Part shown: positions 1-8,916 of the stretch, in pieces
Layout of the letters: each line of letters opens with the position of its first letter
How positions within the stretch are numbered: the stretch's first letter is position 1
Assembly: GCA_012961165.1 (NCBI GenBank)
Contig: DTZW01000322.1
Span: forward strand, 31,619-81,432
Direction: 5' to 3'
Length of the DNA stretch: 49,814 bases
DNA from: Gammaproteobacteria bacterium
GTDB lineage: Bacteria; Pseudomonadota; Gammaproteobacteria; Pseudomonadales; Azotimanducaceae
Position numbers and translations under genes: made by a program
Notes under the pieces: model-generated
Seen by the model: the letters and a program-made list of their open reading frames with translations, nothing else
The model's database searches: none
What the model was told of the DNA's origin: nothing

Positions 1-1098
1 GCCAATCACATGAGTCATTCCAAACCGGGCGCCTTCTACCTGGCGCTTATCCGCTTCACCACGAAGGTGCGTGCTGACCTCATAGATATTCGCAATGCCG
101 GTTGCGCCAAGGGGGTGCCCTTTCGAGAGCAATCCTCCGGATACGTTCACCGGAATCCTGCCACCAAGCGCGACTTCACCTTCATCTATCATTCGGCCTG
201 CTTCACCATCTTTACAAAGCCCCAGGTTCTCGTAATGAAGAATCTCAGCAGTCGCAAAACAGTCATGTAGTTCAACGAGGCTAACATCATCCGGACCAAT
301 ACCTGCCATTTCATAGGCTTCTTTTACAGCACGTCGGGTCACTGCATTTACATCAGGCATCACCAGATCACGATCGGAATAAGGGTCGCTGGTCAGAATG
401 GAAGCCTTAACCCTGACGGCACGAGCCATACCCAACTCTTTAGCTTTCTTTTCAGAAACCAGCACTGCTGCTGCAGCACCATCCACATTGACTGAACACA
501 TCAGTTTGGTATTCGGGTATGAAATCATTTCTGCGTTCATGACTGTTTCAAGCGGAGTTTCTATCTGGTACATCGCCTTTGGGTTTAAAGTCGAATGATG
601 ATGGTTCTTCACTGACACCTTTGCGAATTGCTCAAAGGTCGTTCCATAGTTGCGCGAATGTTCCATGCCCGCCTCGGCGAACACTGCAGGCATTGTGCCG
701 GAACCCAGCAGGCCTTCCTTTGGGATACCAGCGGCACCACCACCGCCCCCAAGTAATCCTCTGCCCATTTGCTCAACGCCGACTGCCAGAACAACGTCAT
801 TGACGCCGGCCTTGATAGACATCCATGCTTCCCGGAATGCTGTCGCACCAGTTGCACAGGCATTTGCGCAGTTCACAACACCAATACCTGTCTGGCCAAT
901 TTCCTGGAGGATTCGCTGCCCTACCATTGCACTAGCCTGACCCAGATTACCGCAATACAACGCCTGCATGTCCTGGATGGTTAATCCTGCGTCGTCCAGT
1001 GCCATTAATGCAGCGGTCGCACCCAACTGCGGAACTGTCTTATCGGGAAACCGACCAAACTTGATCATGTCGATACCCATTACATATACATCACTCAT
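1..1098 (-). CDS. Thiolase / SCP-x-like lipid-transfer acyl-CoA acetyltransferase, partial (runs off window start)
   Basis: Open minus-strand frame from ATG at 1096-1098 to position 1 (absent from the ORF track because no stop is in the window): MSDVYVMGIDMIKFGRFPDK..., CANACATGATAF nucleophile region, LHDCFA and GGLLSKGHPLGATG motifs. Confidence 0.9.
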   Translation of the reverse strand, partial: MSDVYVMGIDMIKFGRFPDKTVPQLGATAALMALDDAGLTIQDMQALYCGNLGQASAMVGQRILQEIGQTGIGVVNCANACATGATAFREAWMSIKAGVNDVVLAVGVEQMGRGLLGGGGGAAGIPKEGLLGSGTMPAVFAEAGMEHSRNYGTTFEQFAKVSVKNHHHSTLNPKAMYQIETPLETVMNAEMISYPNTKLMCSVNVDGAAAAVLVSEKKAKELGMARAVRVKASILTSDPYSDRDLVMPDVNAVTRRAVKEAYEMAGIGPDDVSLVELHDCFATAEILHYENLGLCKDGEAGRMIDEGEVALGGRIPVNVSGGLLSKGHPLGATGIANIYEVSTHLRGEADKRQVEGARFGMTHVIG

Positions 1099-1125
1099 AA
1101 GTCTCTCCTCGATTAATTGTTGCGC

Positions 1126-1554
1126 TCAAGCTGCTGGTTGGAAAAAATAGCTAATGTAACTGTTGCCGTCTTTGTCCTTTCGCCCAAGGGCGTCATCGAA
1201 CACGACATCAACTGGCATATCGAACTGGATCTTAGCTGGGTCCGGTTCAACATTGATCAGATTGCCCTTAACTGTACCACCACCATCAAGATCAACAATC
1301 GCGGATATGTAAGGAACTTCAATGCCTGGAAAGCTTCGATGAACAATACTGTAGACATACAGTTTGCCTTTATTGGACAGCCGGGTCGGTTTTAACTGAT
1401 CACGGGCACCACAACTTGAGCAGTTGTTCCTTTCGCCAAGAAAAATTGCTCCACATCCACATTTTTGACCTTCCAGGTACGGGTCATTTGTGCCGACACC
1501 TTTCAGCCAGGGTACAACTGGCAGCGGCCCCTCGTCCTTCGCTTGTTCAGACAT
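1126..1554 (-). CDS. DUF35 / OB-fold nucleic-acid-binding-like Zn-ribbon protein (thiolase partner)
   Basis: 142 aa; CxC...CxxC rubredoxin-like ribbon (GQKCGCGAIFLGERNNCSSCGA) followed by OB-like segment; next to a thiolase in the same orientation. Confidence 0.85.
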   Translation of the reverse strand: MSEQAKDEGPLPVVPWLKGVGTNDPYLEGQKCGCGAIFLGERNNCSSCGARDQLKPTRLSNKGKLYVYSIVHRSFPGIEVPYISAIVDLDGGGTVKGNLINVEPDPAKIQFDMPVDVVFDDALGRKDKDGNSYISYFFQPAA

Positions 1555-1642
1555 TCTTTACCTCAATGATAAATTGCAAAGGGATCAAGGGTAAACCTGA
1601 AGGCCCTTCTGTTTCAAGGAATTAGACCAATAGACCCGATAA

Positions 1643-1705
1643 TTTAAAGGGGACGGAGGGAATTAAAGCATTCTGTTCCATCTAATCCCCTCCGTCCCCT
1701 TTAAA
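1643..1705. repeat. Near-perfect 23-bp inverted repeat, REP/RAYT-type-like palindrome
   Basis: tttaaaggggacggagggaatta (1643-1665) / taatcccctccgtcccctttaaa (1683-1705), one mismatch, 17-nt loop. Confidence 0.8.
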
Positions 1706-1707
1706 AG

Positions 1708-2571
1708 TTAGCCAAAGACGCGGGTCATGGCCTTTTGGGCGCGTTCTCTAAGGGTATCCATCTTGGCAGCCATGACTGGCAATATCATCTGTTCGACGCC
1801 TAGCGCTTCAAACCGGCGCATATCGTCAAGCGACCTGACGCTAGCATGGGGGCTGGCATAAAGCTTGATTTCCGACATTGATCGACCGTTTTTCTCCAAT
1901 TGGCCATTCAGGTACTCCAGCCTCTCTTCAAACGAATCCGGCGTGAGGTTAAAGCCATACCAGCCCTGCCCAACCTGAGCTACTCGCCGCAATGCAGGAT
2001 CACTCTCGCCTCCAAAGATAATAGGCGGATGGGGTTGCTGGACAGGCTTCGGGTTCTGGTATGACGCCTGTACGGAATAGTATTTACCATCAAAACTGGA
2101 GACTTCGTCACACCAGAGTGTCTTCATCACAGCAAGGCACTCGAGCGTTCGGCCAGCCCGGTCTTCCCACGGCACACCCAGGGCATCAAATTCTTCCTTA
2201 AGCCAACCAATACCAACACCAAGTTCAAATCGCCCTCCGGACAAATAATCCAGATCCGCGCAGACCTTCGCCGTGTAAACAGGGTTCCTCTGCGGAACGA
2301 GACAGATTCCGGTGGCGAGCTTTATCCTGGAAGTATGTGCTGCCACAAAAGTCAGTGCACTGAACGGATCAAGCAGGCTTCGAGGCTCGCCCGCGATTCT
2401 GCCATCTTCTGTATACGGGTAACGTGATTCATATTCAGGAAAGAACATCACATGTTCTGGCACCCAGAAACCATAAAAGCCAACCTCTTCCACATGCTGG
2501 GCAGCCTCAATAATGTACGATGGACTTGTGTATTCGTTAAACGCCATCTGGCATCCGATTTTCATGCTCAC
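1708..2571 (-). CDS. LLM-class (luciferase-like, F420-type) oxidoreductase
   Basis: 287 aa; MKIGCQMAFNEYTSPSYIIEAAQHVEEVGFYGFWVPEHV..., ...ATGICLVPQRNPVYTAKVCADLDYLSGGRFELGVGIGWLKEEFDALG. Confidence 0.88.
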   Translation of the reverse strand: MSMKIGCQMAFNEYTSPSYIIEAAQHVEEVGFYGFWVPEHVMFFPEYESRYPYTEDGRIAGEPRSLLDPFSALTFVAAHTSRIKLATGICLVPQRNPVYTAKVCADLDYLSGGRFELGVGIGWLKEEFDALGVPWEDRAGRTLECLAVMKTLWCDEVSSFDGKYYSVQASYQNPKPVQQPHPPIIFGGESDPALRRVAQVGQGWYGFNLTPDSFEERLEYLNGQLEKNGRSMSEIKLYASPHASVRSLDDMRRFEALGVEQMILPVMAAKMDTLRERAQKAMTRVFG

Positions 2572-2672
2572 TCCTTTTTGTTACTAGGCAAATTGTTCAC
2601 AGGCGCGACTTGTCACGCCTATATTGCAACACCAGATTTTGAATCTACTCGCCACTATACCGCAGTGACACG

Positions 2673-3155
2673 GTGGTTGTAGACATACCTGACATCTCCG
2701 TTGGTGCTAAGCTCGCACTTATGGCCGATTGCAAACATAGCTGGATGTGCCACGGCAGAAAACTCGCGCTGGATACTATTCTGGATGACTGGCTGGGTCC
2801 CACCCTCGCACTGGTACATTGTGAGGAATGTGGTAACCCGGCGCTCCTTCACCTGGTTAGCTGGCGCGGAAACGGTCTGGCAGAGCGAATCTACGCCATC
2901 AGGCTTGTCGACTCCAGGACGAGGAATACCTACCTTGCCAATATCAACCGTGACTACTGTGACCTGACCCGAAAAGCTTCAGAAACTGAAGCACTCATTA
3001 GCGCCTGCAGTCAGAACGCCAGGCTGGTTCTGGTCACCGGTCCTGAAATGATAGTTGAAGCGTCTTCCAGGGACTTATTCAACCCTCCGGTCACGGACTG
3101 GCAGGATGTAAAAACAGAGACCTATGATGGCTGGATGAAATTTTTGCCGATATGA
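2673..3155 (+). CDS. Hypothetical protein (start uncertain; MADCKHSW at 2721 possible)
   Basis: 160 aa open frame, acidic, HCEECGNPALLHLVSWRG segment; no family recognised. Confidence 0.5.
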   Translation: MVVDIPDISVGAKLALMADCKHSWMCHGRKLALDTILDDWLGPTLALVHCEECGNPALLHLVSWRGNGLAERIYAIRLVDSRTRNTYLANINRDYCDLTRKASETEALISACSQNARLVLVTGPEMIVEASSRDLFNPPVTDWQDVKTETYDGWMKFLPI

Positions 3156-3500
3156 CCAATCGTGTATCCAGGTGTTTGTATGAGCTTGATTTCATCGCAG
3201 ACGTGATGGTCATTGCTGACCAGATCAATAAGGCCTGCTCCCAGAACGTGTTTGATGGAATCTGAGAGTACGTTCAGATTTAAATCCTTCAACCATGGTT
3301 CAACGTCCTCGGTTTCCTGTTCATCATTCACATAATCGAATTCAGTGCGCACAATCAGATAGCGCGCTTTCGGAAATGTGGGTACCCAAGTGTCGTTTAC
3401 CAGCATGGTATTCCAGCCCACATAGTCCGGGTGATGGAGAGTACACAAGTCAATGCGGTCTTCGTCGCAGGGATTGATGTGAGGAGGTATTCACGAAACG
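3122..3500 (-). pseudogene. Degenerate MBL-fold metallohydrolase remnant
   Basis: Frame reads IPPHINPCDEDRIDLCTLHHPDYVGWNTMLVNDTWVPTFPKARYLIVRTEFDYV...LIDLVSNDHHVCDEIKLIQTPGYTIGH; in-frame stop upstream, truncated both ends, metal-ligand motifs altered. Confidence 0.75.
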
Positions 3501-3576
3501 TTATCAATACTCAACATCTTTCGCCTTCTTTTTGAAAGTGCGAAACTGGGCGAGGTCGTAAAAATCCAGGAAAGCT

Positions 3577-4662
3577 ATGAAACCTCAATCAATCTCAGCC
3601 GTTATTTTGGGATTATTCGCGTCGGGTTGTTCTTCCTTGGTTTCGAGAGTATTTCCTCTTGATGACTTGCCACCGCCTTCTGGGCCCCACGTCGTCGGCA
3701 CACAGTTTTTTGAGTGGGTCGATGCGTCGCGCGAGGAACTGTTTACCGATGACCCGAGTGACCACCGCCGGTTGGCGGGTCAGGTTTGGTATCCAGCCGC
3801 TGCAACGAGTGGCGAGGCTCGCCAACCGTACTTGGATTTTCCGGAACGGCGTCTCGATATGATCGCTTATCAGTCGGGGCTACCCCGTTTCATGATCGCG
3901 CATATGCAGCGGGTTCAAACCAACGCTGTTCTGAATGCACCTTTTCTGGCGCAGGACCAGAAGACGCCAGTAGTTCTGTTTTCCCACGGCTTAAGCGGTA
4001 TGAAGAATCAGAACACCATACAGGCAGAGGTGCTGGCCAGCCACGGCATCACGGTCATCAGTGTAGACCACGCCTATGATGCTTTCCTGACGATTTTCGC
4101 TGACGGGTCCGAGGCGGATTACCGATCATCGGATACAGAAAACCGTACCGGGGAGGCATTTATCGCCTTTCGATTACCCCAATTAGACACCCGGGTTGCC
4201 GATCTTGTCTTTGTACTGAACGAAATAGAGCGGCGAAGTGACGAGACCGATAGCATTTGGGCCAACCTGCAGACTGACGCCGTCGGCGTGTTTGGACATT
4301 CTTTCGGTGGCGCGACGGCACTTATGTTGTTAACAAAAGACGATCGAGTGACCAAAGCTTTGGCCTTGGATGGCTGGATGGTTCCCGTGCCGCGAGAGGT
4401 TATTTCCGCTGGCACGGAGAAACCATTTTATTATCTTGGGCAGGCCGCATGGGACGACCCCATCAATTACAAAAAACTCGACAAGTTTTTGAAGGCGTCT
4501 CCCCAGGCCCGGAAACAATTGGTGCCAGGCACCAAGCACTTTGACTACTCGGATGCACCGCAGTTTTCTAACCTGGCCAAGCGGTTTGGACTGTCTGGAG
4601 AGGTCTCACGCCCAGAGCTCAGAAAACTTATTAACAAAGCGGTTCTTACCTTCTTTGAGTGA
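3577..4662 (+). CDS. Platelet-activating-factor acetylhydrolase-like lipoprotein esterase
   Basis: 361 aa; lipobox-like LFASGCSS, alpha/beta hydrolase motifs FSHGLSG and GHSFGG nucleophile elbow, C-terminal GTKHFDYSD. Confidence 0.82.
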   Translation: MKPQSISAVILGLFASGCSSLVSRVFPLDDLPPPSGPHVVGTQFFEWVDASREELFTDDPSDHRRLAGQVWYPAAATSGEARQPYLDFPERRLDMIAYQSGLPRFMIAHMQRVQTNAVLNAPFLAQDQKTPVVLFSHGLSGMKNQNTIQAEVLASHGITVISVDHAYDAFLTIFADGSEADYRSSDTENRTGEAFIAFRLPQLDTRVADLVFVLNEIERRSDETDSIWANLQTDAVGVFGHSFGGATALMLLTKDDRVTKALALDGWMVPVPREVISAGTEKPFYYLGQAAWDDPINYKKLDKFLKASPQARKQLVPGTKHFDYSDAPQFSNLAKRFGLSGEVSRPELRKLINKAVLTFFE

Positions 4663-5130
4663 CGCTAGAGCCAGTAGCGGTTGGGCCAGGGCAGTGCAAC
4701 CCTCGCTGACCGCCAGGATGCTGCCCTGAGTTCCGAAGGCGCTGGATCGGCGGAGAGGGCCACGACCGCGGTATCATCCTTGTGATCTATGCAAACGGCA
4801 ATGACATTGCCGCCGGGTTTGTTCGCCGAAAAAATCGTGGCTTCCATGATCATCGGCTTGGCGGGTATCCGGGCACTAGAGCTGCGCCCGGTGAAATAGA
4901 CGGTGCATCATTGATACCTAAGGGTCAAAACCAAACATGGGAATGATGCCAGCGACGCGAAAACATGTTTACCTTCCTTGGCTTTTTTTAATGTTAACGA
5001 GCAGCTTTGCAGGAAGAACAATGGCCTTTAGACTTGTAAATATCGAGGGCAGGTCCGCGCTGGCTTTATAGGATGGTTACGCTGATCCAGAAACCATCTC
5101 GAAGGGGCGCCTCTCTCCACCTTCCAACTA

Positions 5131-5160
5131 GACAATAACACCGCATTAGGTGTTATTGTC
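5131..5160. promoter_or_regulatory. Perfect 12-bp inverted repeat upstream of amidase
   Basis: GACAATAACACC (5131-5142) GCATTA GGTGTTATTGTC (5149-5160), 24 nt before ATG at 5185. Confidence 0.75.
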
Positions 5161-5184
5161 GATTCTTCTGCAGGGAGAATTGTT

Positions 5185-6651
5185 ATGTCGTCGATTGCAT
5201 ATTTGTCAGCTTTAGAACTAGCCAGCAAGCTTCGGGATAAACAGATCAGTTCGGTTGAAATCACCCAACACTACATTGATCGCATTGAAAAGTATGATGG
5301 CTCAATCAACGCAGTCGTCGTTCGAACCTTTGAGGATGCGTTGGAAAAAGCAGCTGCAGCCGATGCGGCACTTGGCGCGACAAAGGGTAGCTCCGGTCAA
5401 CCTCCAGGCCCACTGCATGGCGTTCCCATGACGATTAAAGAATCTTATGTTATGGCGAATACGCCAACGACATGGGGCATCGAGGGATTCAAAGAAAACG
5501 TATCCAAGACTGATGGCTTGGCGGTGCAGCGCTTTCGGAAAAATGGGGCACACTTTCTTGGTAAAACAAACGTGCCCGTCGAGCTTGCGGACTTTCAGAG
5601 TTATAACCCTATCTACGGAACCACAGGTAACCCCTTCGATACAACAAAAACACCAGGGGGATCATCCGGTGGTAGTGCTGCTGCATTGGCAGCGGGCTTT
5701 ACCGGGCTCGAGGCAGGTTCTGATATAGGTGGTTCGATACGTAACCCAGCCCACTTCTGCGGCGTATTCGGTCACAAACCGACCTACGGGATCGTACCGA
5801 TGCAAGGTCATGAACTGGTTGCCAATATGCCAGAGGCAGATCTGGCAGTGTGTGGACCCCTTGCAAGAACTGCTGAAGATCTTGAACTTGCTTTGAACAT
5901 CATGGCAGGACCAGCAGATCGAGAAGCAGTAGGTTGGCAGCTCTCGCTTCCCGCCGCTGACAAAAAAAATCTAAAAGATTTTCGTGTCGCGATATGGCCT
6001 ACTGATGAGATGGCGCCTGTTACCGCCGAGATCGCAGACCGGGCAACTATGGTGGGTGAAACCCTATCAAGGCTAGGTGCCACAGTTTCAGATTTAGCGC
6101 GCCCCGATATTGACCTTTACCGCGCGCAGGGCAACTACCATACCTTGCTTAATACGGTGATGACCGGCGCGATGGGTGATAGTGCTGTCGCCGAAGCGCA
6201 GGCAAACGCTGATCAATTTGATTCTTCTGACAACTCAATGGCGGCGATAGCTGCGCGATCAGTCGTCCTGTCGCACCGAGATTGGATGAGAAGTAATACC
6301 CAACGCGAACAACTTCGGCATGCATGGAGTGCATTCTTTGAAGAATGGGATATTTTGATCTGCCCGCAGATGGCAACCGCTGCTTTTCCTCATGATCATA
6401 GTCAGATGAGTGAACGTACTTTAAAAGTTGATAATGAAGAACAGGATTATTTCCAACAAATATTCTGGGCAGGTATGGCGGTGAATGCCTACCTTCCAAG
6501 CACTGTATTTCCAACGGGACTGTCCAGAGAAGGATTACCCATCGGCCTGCAAGCGGTAAGTGCACCTTACAGAGACTACCGAACGATAGAGTTTGCGCGC
6601 CTGATATCCCGTGAGATTGGCGGTTTTATACAACCAGACGGTTACGGCTAA
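5185..6651 (+). CDS. Amidase (amidase signature family)
   Basis: 488 aa; GVPMTIKES..., TPGGSSGGSAAALAAGFTGLEAGSDIGGSIRNPAHFCGVFGHKPT (Ser-Ser-Lys signature). Confidence 0.95.
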   Translation: MSSIAYLSALELASKLRDKQISSVEITQHYIDRIEKYDGSINAVVVRTFEDALEKAAAADAALGATKGSSGQPPGPLHGVPMTIKESYVMANTPTTWGIEGFKENVSKTDGLAVQRFRKNGAHFLGKTNVPVELADFQSYNPIYGTTGNPFDTTKTPGGSSGGSAAALAAGFTGLEAGSDIGGSIRNPAHFCGVFGHKPTYGIVPMQGHELVANMPEADLAVCGPLARTAEDLELALNIMAGPADREAVGWQLSLPAADKKNLKDFRVAIWPTDEMAPVTAEIADRATMVGETLSRLGATVSDLARPDIDLYRAQGNYHTLLNTVMTGAMGDSAVAEAQANADQFDSSDNSMAAIAARSVVLSHRDWMRSNTQREQLRHAWSAFFEEWDILICPQMATAAFPHDHSQMSERTLKVDNEEQDYFQQIFWAGMAVNAYLPSTVFPTGLSREGLPIGLQAVSAPYRDYRTIEFARLISREIGGFIQPDGYG

Positions 6652-6965
6652 TTATAAAAACGATAATCACAAATTAACATCACATCAGAGCAGCAGCACC
6701 ATATTTGCGATTAAATTTGATACACCACAGTCTGATGGCGACGACACTGACAACGATTCCAGATGGCCCAGTCACGCCTAACGGAATGACGATTGATGCC
6801 GATTATGTTTACCATATGGGTTTGAAGGAGACCTTATCAAACACCTGGCGAAGATTTGGAATGATACGATCAGCCGCCAGCAACTTGGTTGGGCCTAACC
6901 TGTCGCTATCGAGTTAAAGACGGCTATGTCATGCTATCTAAACGCAGAGGATAGAAATCAAACGT

Positions 6966-8393
6966 TCACACGTTGAATTCTGGCCACCTATCCATCCAGG
7001 GCCTCAACACGGCAATCAGCGCGGCCAGATCAAGCAATTCCTGCTCCGAATCCCAGCCGGCCATGGCATTGAGTCCAGTTGGAAGCGATTCCCCGATAAA
7101 ACCGCAAGGTATGGAAATTGCCGGATGTCCGGTCATATTGGCCAGCGCTAAATGGATCCACCAGCGACTCAAAGGAAGCATTTCGCCGCCAATATTGACT
7201 CGCTGCACCCCATCAGAATCTGCAGGTGGGGGTCTCGCCGTCACCGTGGGTGTAACAATAAAATCAAATTCACTGAAAATTGTTTCAACACGATCATATA
7301 ACCGGGATCGCTCTATGGCTTGTTGTTGAAGTTGGACACCGTCACTATGATAGTCGCTGCCCTCAAGTAACTGATGCAATCCTGGATCCAGAAGCGCTTG
7401 CTGCTGCTGAGTCATGGAACGAACTCTGGCGGCGAGATTAGTCGTCAACAGGTTCGAAAAGATACTCGAATCGAATTTTACGGGATCGGAACTGGCCACC
7501 TCGATATTCATACCGGATGATGCCAGAAGAGAGAGCATCGCCTCGACTGACTCAAGCATCTCCTGGTCGACCGTATTACCACCCATCGATGGAATCATTA
7601 ACAACCTTTTCCCCTTCAATTTGAGTTCGGGGTCTTTCGCAATCTCAACGGGTCTGCGCAGCCTTCTCGACAAGGGGTCAGAAGGGTGAGCACCCGACAT
7701 CGCATTTAACATGGCCGCCAAATCAGGCACTGTCCGGGAATTTATTGAAACCGAACTATTATTGCCAAAATGAAAGGGCCAGGTCTCATGGGGAATCGCC
7801 CCAAGGGTGGGTTTTAAGCCTAAAACCCCGCAGACCGCCGCTGGTATCCGAGCTGAGCCGCCCCCGTCGGTGGACACTGCCAGAGTTCCCATTCCTGTGG
7901 CTACGGCGACACCAGCACCACCACTGCTACCACCCGAGGTCAGTCTGGTATTCCACGGATTACGCGTAATGCCACAAAGCAGTGAATCTGTTGTGACTTT
8001 CACGGCAAACTCTGGGGTCGTGGTTTTACCCACCAAAATAGCGCCTGCCTGGCGCATCCTCGACACACCGACAGCATCAGTGTCTGGTATATAAGCTGCA
8101 AATGCTCTGGAACCGTAGGTAGATCGCACGCCAGCTGTATTAAGTAAATCCTTCACGGTAAAGGGCACGCCATGAAGTGCAGGAAGATCCTCCGCAGCAT
8201 TATCTGCAACCATTTGATCAGCCAGGCGCGCCTGAGTACGGGCTCCCGATACATCCAAATTCACAAAAGCGTTTAAATGCTGATCGACTTCTTTAATACG
8301 CGACAAGGTCGCTTCCAGCACTTCTGAGGCACTGGTTTCTCCGCTTTTAATGAGTCTGGCGAGCTCTACGCCAGGCAGCTTGACAATATCCAT
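6966..8393 (-). CDS. Amidase (amidase signature family), convergent to the preceding one
   Basis: 475 aa; GVPFTVKDLLNTAGVRSTYGSRAF..., LTSGGSSGGAGVAVATGMGTLAVSTDGGGSARIPAAVCGVLGLKPT. Confidence 0.95.
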   Translation of the reverse strand: MDIVKLPGVELARLIKSGETSASEVLEATLSRIKEVDQHLNAFVNLDVSGARTQARLADQMVADNAAEDLPALHGVPFTVKDLLNTAGVRSTYGSRAFAAYIPDTDAVGVSRMRQAGAILVGKTTTPEFAVKVTTDSLLCGITRNPWNTRLTSGGSSGGAGVAVATGMGTLAVSTDGGGSARIPAAVCGVLGLKPTLGAIPHETWPFHFGNNSSVSINSRTVPDLAAMLNAMSGAHPSDPLSRRLRRPVEIAKDPELKLKGKRLLMIPSMGGNTVDQEMLESVEAMLSLLASSGMNIEVASSDPVKFDSSIFSNLLTTNLAARVRSMTQQQQALLDPGLHQLLEGSDYHSDGVQLQQQAIERSRLYDRVETIFSEFDFIVTPTVTARPPPADSDGVQRVNIGGEMLPLSRWWIHLALANMTGHPAISIPCGFIGESLPTGLNAMAGWDSEQELLDLAALIAVLRPWMDRWPEFNV

Positions 8394-8501
8394 AGCCTAT
8401 TGTTCCGTTATGCAACAACCGGTTTATATCCCCAACGTGCACCTAACACCCATTTATAGAGATGCAATCGTAACTTTACGCTTCGATTATAGCTTACATA
8501 C

Positions 8502-8820
8502 TTACCAGGTTGATCCCCGCCTCATATTGTAAGCCAATACATGAAGACTCACTTCAGAAGTGACCCTAGCAGTGGTTTTAGTCAAAAAGTGAGTCGCACC
8601 CATCCAGTGACTCAACAGGTGCATCGAGTTGGTCCTTGATAGGTCGGGTCTCTTGAGAGGGTGCTTGTGCTTCGGTCTTAGACAACAGGGACAGGTATTG
8701 ATCAATGCCGGTATCAACTTCTTCAAGACGCCGTTTTATACCTCCCGTTTAAAGTTCTTGTTACGATTGTCAACTTCGATGAACTTGCTCAGTGGAAGAG
8801 ATTTATGCATCTTGGGTTGA
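8502..8820 (-). pseudogene. IS1182-like transposase remnant (frameshifted, internally deleted)
   Basis: Frame 1: KMHKSLPLSKFIEVDNRNKNFKREV*; frame 2: KRRLEEVDTGIDQYLSLLSKTEAQAPSQETRPIKDQLDA; frame 3: LSHWMGATHFLTKTTARVTSEVSLHVLAYNMRR (typical transposase C-terminus). Confidence 0.75.
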
Positions 8821-8916
8821 GAGGTTTTTGTTGTCTTTCCCCATAGCTTTCCCAATGGATTTAATGCCCTTTTCCGGGCAGAAAAGCGCGCACTACTCGA
8901 CCTTCGTAATGGATTT

